Positions 25,201 to 35,288 of a stretch of DNA of 64,000 bases are shown in pieces. Within the stretch, counting starts at the first letter, position 1. Every line of letters starts with the position of its first letter. Where the stretch lies: the NCBI GenBank assembly GCA_033439265.1, contig JAVTVX010000013.1, forward strand, positions 1,452,501 to 1,516,500, given 5' to 3'. The notes below the pieces were generated by a model that was not told the DNA's origin, did not search any database, and saw only the letters and a program-made list of their open reading frames with translations. The translations under genes and the position numbers were made by a program. The stretch is from Dillenia suffruticosa (lineage: Eukaryota; Streptophyta; Magnoliopsida; Dilleniales; Dilleniaceae).

Positions 25201-27927
25201 GACAAAGTGAAAAAAAAAAAAGAAGAAAATTGTCCATTTATAACCTGTCAAGGAAAGGGAACTCAGATAGAACATCTAGGACAAGTTTGATTTGCAATTG
25301 GCATTTGAGTTAATATTCAAGCATTTTAGAATTGGATATTTGAGTTGGTGAATTTTTCTGTTTGACTTGTATTTTCTTCTTCATGGTTGAGAATTATCAA
25401 AGTCCACTGAGTACCTGCTTCGTTTCAAATATTTGTAACATCTTGGGGCCTGGGAGGAAATTCTGTGCTGAAATGACTCTCTTATGTATGTGCATTTTCA
25501 ATGCCAATATTGTGTATTAACAGTTTTTTTACTGTTAAATTTAATATCACAAGATCAATGAGATAATTCTTCTTCATCGTTAATCATTTCATACTGCAGT
25601 TGGATACGCCAACTTAATTTACTTTATGAAGATGTTTCAAAGACTGATTTTTCCATTTGATACTATTGTTTATCCCGTTGATAGTTTTGTTTATTGTGTA
25701 AATCATATCTAACATTACTCTGATGGAACACAGGTTCAAGGAAACTCATTCCAAAAGAAAGTCTTGTTACTTTTTGGTGCTGGCCATGCCGTGGAGGTAT
25801 ATTATAAAATCTATTTGACTTTATGCGTATATGCTAGATGTGTCGCAGCTTTACCTCTTCCTTTCAGTTCTGTTACTTTTTGTGTATATGTTTCTTTGGG
25901 TGGGGTTTTTCTTATTACAGATCTCATCAAGCCATCTAAAAGGCAGCCATGTAACTGTGTGATGTGGGGAAGGTAGCTTGGCCTGGCCTTAGCCTTATTG
26001 CCTAAGGGTGTTCCATGATTGTAATCCATGCATGATCTGGATCAAAATGGGGTGACCTCAAAGTTCCAAAATGCATAAGAATTCTTTGTGAAGACAGAAT
26101 TATGTGATGGCTAATCACAGCTTTTTCTTGCCTTGTTCATGAAATTGTTAGTGCTATTCAAGCTCCATTTGGAATATCTATTTGTATCAAGAAATGCCCT
26201 CTCTCTTAAGTTGGTTGCCATGTGACAGAAAATGAATCAGTTAAAAGTTAGCATTCACTGTAATTTTCACCATTCAAAATCTATTTCTCTTTGCTATTAC
26301 AGAGTCATGATAGAACCAATGGTTCTAATCAAGGAGGACCAACTCAAAGAGCTTCAGCCCTGGCTGCATTAAACTCAGCTTTTAGAGCACCCTCTGCAGT
26401 CAAAACAAATTCCGCCCCAAGGCCATCAGGAACAAATCGAGGATCACAGAGAGCAGCTGCTGTAGCAGCTCTTTCATCAATGCTTACAGCTGAGAAGAAG
26501 GCTGATAAGAAGAAAGACTCACCTGATGCCTCTCCTATTCGAGCTAGAAATTCTAGCCCTGGAAACAGCCCTGCTGGTAAGGAAATCTTCTTGATTGTTT
26601 CGCTTGTCTAAAATTTTTTCGCTTCAAGAGATGCAGCCCTTTCCTTCTGCCGAAATTTGTACTTTATTATTTATGGTTTACATGAAAATTTCAACAAGGT
26701 TTACATGAAAATTTCAGCAAACTTACTTCTTTGGGCATGGGAAAGAACTTTTCATAATTGTGGCACACTACCTCCCAGTGATGGAGTGTACACATTTACT
26801 GTTGAGATGCCAAACGTAACTTATCTTTTGGTGTCTGTGTATAATAAATTTACAAGACAACGGAGTTAATTTTCAAGTTGCAAATAAAGTACTTTATGAT
26901 GCATAGAATAACCTGAAGTTGCGTTAACATTTCTAAGACCATCATTTTCTGCAGAACAAAACACTCCTTTAACATCCCTTCTAAAGTTGTATAACAATGC
27001 TTAAAATACATTTCTTAAGCTTTGATGCATTGCCAACTCATCTCCTTAAAAACACTGATGTAAAATAATGTCAAATTTTAGGGAAACGATGATGAGTTCT
27101 TGAATTCATATTTTGTGCGACGTCCATCAAATTGGTGGTGATATCTCTGTCATATGGGATTAAACCCTGTAAAATTGACCACTCTTCAGTTAGTCCAAAA
27201 GAAAAGGAATATGAGAGTTTTTGGGCTATTGAAATTTGTCTTGTGGAACTTTGGTCTAAGGTCTAGCTTTTCATTTTTCATCGAGTTTTGTTTCATCGTT
27301 CATGATATCATTTTCTTCATTGATTTGATATATCACTGTTGCACTATCTTGGTGCTTTCTTGCATATCAAAAAGCCTGCGCTTTTATTTCCTTGCCTTCT
27401 CTTATAAAATTGATATGCTGTTCAGACATCTGGTTATGTTCTGTGTGCATCATCTGACATTGATAGTTACTTGTAGCTCCAAGAAAAAGCGATGTTGCTT
27501 CTCCTGAGTCAGAGCCTTCCCAGGAAGCCTCAGAAGTCAAAGAAGAAAATGCAGTAGAGACTGTATCAGAAAGCAATGGCGTTGATTCAGAGCCCAAGCC
27601 AGAGCCAGAGCAAGCGCAGGAGACCACCAGCGAAAGTGGTCAGAGCACATTCACTTATGATCAACTGAAAACCAACTCGGATAGCCCAGTCACTGGAATT
27701 GATTTCAAAAGAAGAGAAGTACATTCACTATTCACCTTAATGCAGTGCTGAGACCAAAACTTTGTTCGCTTTTGTCACTAATATTTTCCGTATCTTTTGC
27801 CTTTTCTCCTTAGGCCTATCTATCTGAAGAAGAATTCCATACTGTGTTCGGGACAACAAAAGAGGCGTTCTATAAGCTTCCTAAATGGAAACAAGACATG
27901 CAGAAGAAGAAAGTTTTCCTCTTCTAG
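13297..27927 (+). CDS. VLN2: Villin (VLN2/VLN3 type), 22 coding exons, 953 aa
   Basis: Actin-filament bundling, capping and severing protein of the gelsolin/villin family, acting in the cytoplasm under Ca2+ control. Exons: 13297-13346, 13548-13647, 14072-14140, 14269-14505, 14597-14774, 14937-15069, 16954-17113, 17187-17337, 17420-17520, 17621-17779, 19370-19438, 19509-19577, 19726-19863, 20743-20871, 23457-23604, 23758-23768, 23854-23994, 24079-24204, 25734-25796, 26303-26576, 27477-27718, 27814-27927; total 2,862 nt, all phases consistent. It starts [14 protein letters not shown]. Six gelsolin repeats fill about residues 1-730 ([34 protein letters not shown]). A linker holds [12 protein letters not shown] and [12 protein letters not shown], then a Glu/Pro-rich stretch. 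The headpiece (about 892-953) runs from FTYDQLK through [12 protein letters not shown] to a basic KKK near the C-terminus. VLN2 and VLN3 are close paralogues; VLN2 is preferred on gene order. Confidence 0.93.
13347..13547 (+). other. U12-type (minor spliceosome) intron in villin
   Basis: The donor is GTATCCTTGG, matching the U12 consensus GTATCCTT at all eight positions. The acceptor region has GTACTTAAC, 7 of 9 matches to the U12 branch site TTCCTTAAC, with its adenosine about 10 nt before the terminal CACAG, inside the short window U12 introns require. Splicing here joins ...AGA TT to A GGA ACG GAA ATT TGG, giving [13 protein letters not shown] as expected for villin. No competing U2 donor gives that frame. 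Confidence 0.85.
15474..15647 (+). mobile_element. tRNA-derived SINE with perfect 22-bp target-site duplication, in villin intron 7
   Basis: A 174-bp element is bracketed by identical 22-bp repeats at 15452-15473 and 15648-15669 (core TTGTTCAAGATTAAATAACA). The head has a pol III A-box-like TTGGTGCAGCGG and a B-box-like GGTCATGGGTTTGAGGC, then GGAAACAGCCTCTTTGC, a block I recognise as typical of plant tRNA-derived SINEs. The perfect TSD means a fairly recent insertion. It is in the sense orientation of the host gene and far from either splice site of the 1.9-kb intron. Confidence 0.88.
17938..18410 (-). mobile_element. Possible remnants of RTE-LINE or SINE 3' tails in villin intron 11
   Basis: Two stretches share a CAA-repeat followed by GAGCCTTAATCC(C/T)AACAA (17941-17981 and 18361-18399). 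In reverse this reads as a GGATTAAGGCTC...(TTG)n tail, as at the 3' ends of plant RTE-type LINEs and SINEs they mobilise. The first copy continues into TTTGGGGTCATCC, reminiscent of the same family. Target-site duplications were not found, so this is tentative. Confidence 0.35.
20872..23456 (+). other. Long villin intron 15, no element recognised
   Basis: This 2.6-kb intron has normal GTATGC...TTTTAG ends. It contains ORFs of up to 108 codons (21158-21484) with no known domain. I see no terminal repeats or tails marking an insertion. Confidence 0.6.
23758..23768 (+). other. 11-nt microexon of villin
   Basis: The sequence between acceptor CCTCAG and donor GTGCGT is GAAAATTCGAG. It completes a split Gly codon and encodes K-F-E, restoring the conserved segment FNKGKFEVEEVYNF between gelsolin repeats 5 and 6. 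Without it the reading frame shifts (11 nt is not a multiple of 3). Flanking introns are 153 and 85 bp. Automated annotation commonly misses exons this short. Confidence 0.88.
24410..24850 (-). mobile_element. Possible decayed LINE fragment in villin intron 19
   Basis: Read on the minus strand, the interval has a degenerate NTNLCAPCH...NHLFIH pattern, like the zinc-knuckle (zf-RVT) tail of plant L1 ORF2 proteins, followed by stop-riddled sequence. There is no intact frame and no boundary. The evidence is a short motif only. Confidence 0.25.
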
Positions 27928-28921
27928 AAACTGGGGGTTCTTCAGAACTCGTCAGTATCTCAATTTTTCGTGTCTTTTGCATGCAAACCATTGTTAATTA
28001 ATCACCTTCGATAAATGTGTTCCGGTGGGTAACTCATGCCTGGGTTATTTTCTCTCTCATTTGCAATTTGCTGCTATTACGCCCTACGAGGAACCTAGCT
28101 GTTGTTAGTATCAGTATTTGATTATGTGATTGATGGTGGTCGCCTGGAGTGGTTGTATTTTTGATTCACCTCCTTTAGCTGCTGGTGCCTCTCCTCTTGT
28201 TAATGGTGAAGTGTAGATTCCAGATACAATTTTAGCCATTTCAAAATTCTTTTATTTGGTTGTTATGTATCGTGTTTTCTGGTTACAGGGACTTTTTCTC
28301 TTCTTCTTTTTCTTCTTTTTTATTTTTGTTACTTTTTTTTTTTGGGGGGGGGGGATCTATTTTTTTAAAAAAGGGTGTAAATGAATTGCATTTGTACTCA
28401 AATTTAATATATGATTGCAGTCTTTTCTGTTGGTTTTCTTTTTCTATTACTTTGGTCTTTAATTAGAACTATAACTACTCGAATTTGAAATAGTTATGGC
28501 AAGAAAATGCATTATTATATATATGTAGCCTCAAATTTGGTATGAGCAAAGAGGAATTTGAGTTCAATTTATTCAGTGATTATATAAGAGAAAACTATGC
28601 TTTGTTCATGGTATCATATATTTTGGATCAATAAATTTTATATCAATAAAACAGTTGATAGATTATTTACTCAAATTTTAAGTTGCATTATCGGTTCCAT
28701 CTCTTGTAGGGCAATTGGTGAATTAAATTTTTTAGGTAATATTTTTTCATTCTTTCCTGGATTATTTTTAGACCAACTCCCTCTTGTTTTTTTTAGAGTA
28801 CTATTATTATTTTTTGTATGTGTAATAACTAAAGAGACTCTCATTATACTTATGAGGAAGATATTCATATGGTGCTTTAAAATTTTTATTAAAAATGATA
28901 TTATATATATAAAGGTTTTTC

Positions 28922-28953
28922 ATACCTTTCTCGACCTTTGGGCTAAGATCAAG
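28922..28953 (+). pseudogene. Truncated U2 snRNA 5'-end copy
   Basis: The 32 bases starting ATACCTTTCTCG and ending GGCTAAGATCAAG match the 5' end of plant U2 snRNA (nt 1-32) with two differences. Homology stops abruptly, before the branch-recognition region, so it cannot make a U2 snRNA. A TATATATATAAAGG lies just upstream, but I do not see the plant snRNA upstream element GTCCCACATCG. It is best read as a retro-copied or recombined 5' fragment. Confidence 0.65.
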
Positions 28954-29166
28954 ACACAGGTTGTGTGTTATATGGAAAATTGATTCAAGGTTTTCTTGTT
29001 ACGAAGAGATTGCTCTCATAAAATTATACTCTTTTTATTTTAACTCTGATACTAGAAATTAGTAAAATAATAATAACTTTACGGTTTATATCATTTTTAA
29101 ATATTGTGCTCTTTTTTTTTTTGTGCAGAAAACTCTCTAATTATATAATACAATAGATATTAATTT

Positions 29167-29358
29167 ATCAATATTTATTGGAGTAGGAGACATGGATATT
29201 TTTATTCCTTAATCAGGTCGGGAGTTCAATTCTCGCTGGGTATGAAAGAAATAATGTTGGGAGACCTATCCACACAAAGTGGGCCTTGCAGTGGTCGATC
29301 CAGATTATCGGGATATAATTCTGAATACTGGGCGGTGGCTAAGTAAAAAAGAAAAAAA
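29167..29358 (+). mobile_element. tRNA-derived SINE with A-rich tail
   Basis: The body carries a B-box-like GGGAGTTCAATTCTCG, then GACCTATCCAC, GGTCGATCCAGATTATCGGG and a GGGCGGTGGCTAAGT end running into an A-rich tail (29345-29358). This order is typical of plant SINEs. Near-perfect 12-bp target-site duplications flank it: AGATATTAATTT at 29155-29166 and AGATATTAACTT at 29359-29370. The A-box is degenerate. It is older than the SINE in the villin intron, judging by the TSD mismatch. Confidence 0.7.
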
Positions 29359-29938
29359 AGATATTAACTTGAATATTTGTGCATTTTTTTTTTCTGCAAA
29401 TTTTTGTTACAGGGGCCAACTTTAATCATTTTTGCATTTAGATGGATTATAAGATTTTCATATTGCAAGAAGTAAATTAGAAATTGTTAATAATTCCGTG
29501 GAGTGGTAAATTAGATAACCTTTATATTTTAGTAAAAATTCGAAATACCCATTAAAAGGGAACTCATAAATTGGGCTTTTGATCTTTTTTCTTTTTTTTC
29601 TTTTCTTTCTTCTTCAGCCATTTCTCTGTTTGGTCTCTCCCATCCTCTCCTTCCCCATCTAACACCCAGAAAGGGGAGCATCAAGATTCCAAAGACCACA
29701 TAAATTCAACATTAATTCCTACATCTAATTCTCGAAATTCTCAGTAACATACTAAATCAATGTCAAAAATCCCAGTCTCCAAAATATAACCAACACCCAC
29801 TTCTTAGAAAATTAAAAAAAAAAAAAAAAATAGAGGAAGTTGGATTAGATTTCTTCCATCCGAGACGAAGAAACGGTCTTACTACTCCCAGGAGCATTGT
29901 TTGTGGAATTAGGGTTGGCCCTAATGAGACCAATCTCC

Positions 29939-30016
29939 TCAATGGTAGTTCTGAGCCGCATAGGCTCCGGCCAGCTTGCGCACTATGAACATGAAACTGC
30001 TCTTGATTATCCCCAT
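29939..30016 (-). pseudogene. Remnant of a small DUF4535-like plant protein
   Basis: On the minus strand an ATG opens 25 codons, MGIIKSSFMFIV ... AGAYAAQNYH, then TGA. The pattern SSF-F ... G-Y-AQNY is what I recall for the N-terminus of plant DUF4535 proteins (about 45-60 aa, probably mitochondrial or membrane). The expected NVPN(I/V)(R/K)KL continuation is absent in frame; a weak trace (LRRLVSLG) occurs after a frameshift. It is probably a degenerate copy. Confidence is limited because the match is short. Confidence 0.4.
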
Positions 30017-32811
30017 TGTGTCTAGTGTTTGTGGAATTAGGTTAGGGTTTTTCTAGGGGTTGGTCGTAACTTCAGAGATTTTTTTTTTTTTTTTTCTGGT
30101 TACTTTCTTTTTTGTTGGGCTGTGTCTAATTTTTTGATATATTTAAAAAAATTAATCTAAAAGATTTTTTACCTAATTAATCTAATCCGAGTATTATGAA
30201 ATTCATTATTTCTCCACAAACTTTATATGAATGTGTTCCCTGACGGAGGGATTTCACCATCAAGCCCACGTTTTGGAACTTTATATTAATTATTAATTCT
30301 TGTAAATTTGACCCTTTGTTCTCTATTCAATTCTTAATCATGAAGGTCCAAAATAATACTTTGACCCTTTTTTGGGAAGGCGAGGAGCCCATCACTCGGG
30401 ACCAAAGAGGACTTCAAATTTCCAACATTGATTATTCTCTTTTCACAGAAGTAGGTGTCAAATTTTCCAAATCATGAAGGAATGATTGACAAAACCAATG
30501 GTTCAAATAAAATGAAAAAAGTAAAAAGTAAAAGGTGTAAAATGTCGTGCAAAGAGCAATGTGCATGAGTAATATAAATTCATGGCCTATGGATAAATAA
30601 TTGCCATAATCCAAAATGAGTTGATAAATAGTGCACCACCTAGTAATGCCACATTTATTTTTTTTCTACCCTGAATGTTCGGAGATATACTTTGAATTAA
30701 TTTAGTTTGATCGTCTGTCTGTGTAGATTTTATTTAAAAAGTAACTTTTTTTAATATAATTTCTTTTATTTTTTAATTTTAAACTTGAAATTTAAAAAGG
30801 TAGCGTCGGGTGAAAGCTGCCCACCTTAGCTCCTAGAGCTCACATGAATCATGGGAATAGATAGGCTCATGAAATTGGGTCCATAGTTAATTCAACACCA
30901 GTGTCAAGTGTGTTCACATGACATGAACACTAATCTCCACTCATGTGAACCCCATCTTTGAATCACAAATCACCCGTGAGGGTATTGTCATCAAGTCCAT
31001 GGATTTTGTGATTCTGACGAGTAAATCACCATCATGATTTATAATCTTAACTTTGTTTGATTTTTTTTTTTTTTTCACAACATGAAATCAAGATATGTCC
31101 TATTTTGGTTAATAGTTACACATTTGTTTAATAAAATAACATAATTTAATATTTAAACACTCACATATTACCATACATGTACCATGCAGAATTAGAATTA
31201 TTTTGATTTCGGTAAGGCTATTTTAGAAAATGTCACGTCCGAAATTATGTAATATTATTTTCCCGCAATGAATTTTCTGATTGAGCGCTTTTGGATGAAC
31301 AAGAATATATTTGCTTTGGGCCTTGGGGGGGCCGGGGGGTGCCTGGAAAAGGAGAGTCATCAGGCAATTACTTTTAGTTGGAATCTTCCAAGTCCCTGTG
31401 CAAAGAACTGGCATGGGGGCTTCTGGCCACATCATAACAAAATTTTTCAACTTCCTTCTCGATCCTTCCCGGTTCTTATTCAAATCTATATTTTAATTTA
31501 TTAAAATATACTAAAAAAAAAAAAAGAAGAAAGAAATCCCTCTCCCGCATTCCCACCTCACAGCCAAAGAGAGGCCTATAATTGTCTCATTCATCAGATG
31601 ATCTCTAAGGTGTGAAGGGAATAGCGGCGCCCATTATTGGTGTCGGTGGGGCTGTTCTTGGCTTTTGCAAATGGATGGATTTGCATTTCATCAGACACTT
31701 TTCTTTAGCATATGAGCAACCAAGGCCAAAGAAGTTTCACCAACCCTAATCCCTTTTTTATTATGGGTATCACGACATAGAAGGATTTTAGTATTAAAAT
31801 CCTGAAATTTGTGGGCACCATTTTATTGAAAAATCAAACATGGGCTTCAATTCATCATCTTGTTATTAATATTGTTATTTTGAGATTTTCTTCATTCGAG
31901 AAATTGTTGTGGTGTTGATACTATTTAAGGGATCCCAAGTTAGTATAATTATGAAATAGATTATTCAAAAAATTTCGACTTATCATTGGATTTGTGATGA
32001 TAACACAATTGTGCATAATGTCTGCACAAGAAAAAAGAATAAAAAATATATGTACATGTGGAGATTTTCATACAAAGATATGGTTTTTCCAAAAAAAAAT
32101 TACAGAAAATCTGACCAATGGTAGCATATCATCTAAGATGTTGAGAAGATCCTTATGAATAATATTTATTTATTCAAAATTTAATTGCAAAATTCAGCAA
32201 ATGTTGTACTTGCCAGGCAGTTCACAATATTTGAAACAACTTCCATCCATCCTTACAATTATTAAAAAAGGAAAAATATTGATGATTTGGGGAAGTTTTT
32301 GTATGGTAATAGGGACGAATAAATTTCATAACAATCCAATCTAGTACATAACAAAAAATAAAAAATAAAAAACTACGAAACTTGTATGCTCATCATTTGT
32401 ACACTTAGGATTACCGATCGAAGTCAAAAGAAATAGTGATAGATATGTCTGCACCCTTTATGGAAGTACAAAATTGAATAATTAAATTAAAATTTGAAAA
32501 CCACCCCATTAAAAGCCCTAATAAATATGAGATCAGAAACTACACAGTTGCTTTGAAGTAAGTAAAAACATTAATATATATATATATATATACAAGATTG
32601 GGAAAGTTCCGAGTAAGTTCCATTGGACAAAACTGGCAACAACGAAATAAAAAAGTACGTAGTAAACACGTTTTTTTTGGGTTTTTCAAGTTTGCTTTTC
32701 TGGTTTTGTGCTTTTGATGCCCTAGACAAAAGAGGCTCAAATGCATGGAAAGATCCCTCCACATGCCCCTAATCAACGCCATTTCTCCCTCCTACGCCTA
32801 GTTGCTTCACA

Positions 32812-32846
<35 letters not shown>

Positions 32847-32941
32847 GGTCATGCCTCTCTAAATTACCCCTTTTCACTCTCTCTAAAATGATGCGCCAAA
32901 TCAATTTCCCTTGCGATAACGCTCTTGGGGGAGGGGGGAGG

Positions 32942-32989
<48 letters not shown>

Positions 32990-33765
32990 AGGATGCGACG
33001 AATACTGTGATTGTGTATATATGTAGACACACAATTATTTATTATAGTTAAATTATGGAATTAAATAATTATGATGAGAAACATGCTTGCTTGTTTTTTA
33101 AGGGTATAACAAGTAATCGAAAGAGGATTCATGTGACTGCTCATGAAGTGATTGATCAGTCTTTTGGGTATGACAATCGACATGATTGCACTACATTTAA
33201 GTAATTTAAAAAAAAAAAAAAAAGAATATAAATTACACAAAAATTTTACTCATTCTTTTATAATTTTAAATGCATTAGCCTCTTATAGAAAAATATTCAA
33301 CATTAATAAAATGAAGAGAAATGATTATTTATTTTTTTTTTTTTGAAGAAAAAAAGGAAATGATTATAAAATGAATTGTGGTTAAAATATACCGAGTCCA
33401 GTAGCATTCCCAATAACAATACTTCGTCATATGTAATTATATATATATATATTGTATATACGAATATTACATGCGGGAGTTGGATGGTTCATAAGATTTA
33501 AGAAAAATATGGTGCCGACATAAGCGACATCGTATGATAATTTGGTAGGACTATACTGACTAATCACAGCCCATGTCTACATCACTTTCTACTTATGAAA
33601 TCATCCAAAACATTCAACCCATACCAATTAAAAAATCAATAAACATATTATATTCCTCCAATGGCATAGAATTATGAACATTTAATCCCCCCCCCCCAAA
33701 AAAAATACAATAAAAACAAAACTTATGAACCCTCTTATTTTAACACACACACTCTCTCTCTGGTG

Positions 33766-35204
33766 TCACAAACAATCTCTATAAACAGAAGACTCTACTA
33801 CTAATGAACAAAGTCTCTTCCTAATAATTGAGTGCACACTTTCACTATTATTATTATTATTGGATAATGACAACAAAAAGGGAGGAGTCGCGTTTGATTT
33901 TTCTAACCCGGTGAATGAACTCGCTCTTTGAATCAATTCACTTGACATCACCAGATCAATGTTCATATTCTTCAACAAAAATTCATTGCCCACGAGTTGA
34001 CTCAGTACTGATGATTCGGTCACCGAGTTCTTGCCCTTGTGCTGAATTGCAACTCGGACGATTTCCGTCAACATTGCCGTTGCCAACCGCCGGATCCCGC
34101 GACTTCCTCCCAATATGACATGTGGGCTTATCGGTTTCGGTCCTTTGGTCCGACTCTTTTCCGAGTTCTTCTTCCGGTGTTTTCCCGATGAGTAATTGTT
34201 CTCCGGCAGCGTGTGGAGAACAACCGACACGGGACTACGGGCTCGGAACGGGCCGAGCGGATCGCCGAGTAAGAGCGAGTTTTTGACGTCTATGAGAATC
34301 ATGTGTTTGAAATTTCTTCTCAATCGGCCCAATAACATTGAATAACAGGCCCATCTACGCAGACTCATCGGCACGTGATCTAAGAAACCGGCGAATGAGT
34401 TCTCAGGGTCCAACTCCGCCGAGTCAAAACCGACAACCGACCCGTAGCTCAGCTGAGCCAACTCGGAAGTTTCTGTTTCAAACTCGGTAGAGTTGACTCG
34501 AAAACCCCTTCTTCCCCAAAGGGTTTCACCGCCTGGCTTTTCCTTCTTGCCCGGAAAACTCGTCCTGTTCGAATTTGACTCACTCTGAACGAGTTTCAAG
34601 AACGAGTCCTTCTCTTCTCGAATCACCGAGTCATAATCAAGACGGCGTCGTTCGTCTTGAAAGATTAAGACAACGTCAGATTTAGAAGCGAGAGATGAGA
34701 AATAGAAAGCTCTGAGAAATAGACGAAGCTGGTCTGTTTTGGTGTCTTCGTTTAAGTGAGCCACAACGACGTCGTTCATTGCTCTGCTTCCTCTCAAAAA
34801 CAGAGTACCCATCCCCTGCAAAGCAATTTGGGACTGAGAAGAAGCCAATTTTGAGGTTTTTGTTGATTTTTGGCCCCAAAATTTGTAAATAAATGATGGG
34901 GTTTGATTGGATCTTTGAGAGAGCAACCTACGTGAAGAGATAGTTGGGGAGGTGGGCTCAAAAGAGCATAGTGTGAAGAGCAAGAGAGAGAGAAAGAAAA
35001 GCAGAACACAGATTGAAATTGTCGATTGGGCTTTCAGGAGGAGGTTCGAATGAGTCCTTTTAATCGTGGGTGTTGAGGTAGATTTGAAGTGAATTGAAGA
35101 ATTGTTATCGTTGGGATTATTGGAGTGATGTTCATCGGGGAAGAAAACTAAAAGGAAGCCCATTCCCCATCCATCACTACTGCTCTTGTTCTTTCCTGAC
35201 ATAC

Positions 35205-35208
<4 letters not shown>
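33766..35208 (-). CDS. Plant-specific single-pass membrane protein of unknown function, intronless, 480 aa
   Basis: Numbered from the chosen start, a polar N-terminus (about 65 residues, with DNNSSIHFKSTS and KRTHSNLLLK) precedes one hydrophobic helix, ISICVLLFFLSLLLFTLCSF. A 390-residue globular part follows: MNDVVVAHLNEDTKTDQLRL, SKSDVVLIFQDE, RRWACYSMLLGRLRRNFKHM, ILGGSRGIRRLATAMLTEIV, SVLSQLVGNEFLLKN, and a VYRDC end. This suggests a type II Golgi or ER membrane topology. The alternation of DVV strands with a conserved LIDVKNSLLLGDPL is glycosyltransferase-like, but I see no certain DxD site, so I assign no reaction. I think this is the family Pfam calls DUF7780, unverified. The frame extends to 35256, but the extra 16 residues come from a CT microsatellite and lie about where transcription should begin, so the Met at 35208 (or 35202) is chosen. 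Confidence 0.82.
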
Positions 35209-35241
<33 letters not shown>

Positions 35242-35280
35242 ATTGTATGTTTGCAAAGAGTGGAATTTATGCCGGGGTGT

Positions 35281-35288
35281 TTTTATAG
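35281..35288 (-). promoter_or_regulatory. TATA box of the membrane-protein gene
   Basis: On the minus strand the sequence is GTCTATAAAAACACC. A start site about 30 bp downstream would fall near 35255, leaving a short leader containing the (CT)n/(GA)n tract (35210-35238) before the ATG at 35208. This argues against the longer ORF start at 35256. Confidence 0.6.

Larger units (their letters stand above)
27928..33765. other. Intergenic between villin and the membrane-protein gene
   Basis: It begins with the villin 3' UTR. Apart from the U2 fragment, the SINE and the DUF4535-like remnant it holds AT-rich DNA, poly-A/T runs, a CT microsatellite (32817-32844) and an uninterrupted AG tract (32949-32986) after a G-rich stretch. 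The ORFs across those repeats are repeat artefacts. No further gene is recognised. Confidence 0.6.

Noticed and set aside
32741..33030. ORFs with SLSLSL / RERERE stretches
   Set aside because: Microsatellite artefacts open on both strands at once. No domain.
35209..35256. Sixteen extra N-terminal residues (RERERE) on the membrane protein
   Set aside because: They are encoded by a CT microsatellite and lie at the expected transcription start downstream of the TATA box.
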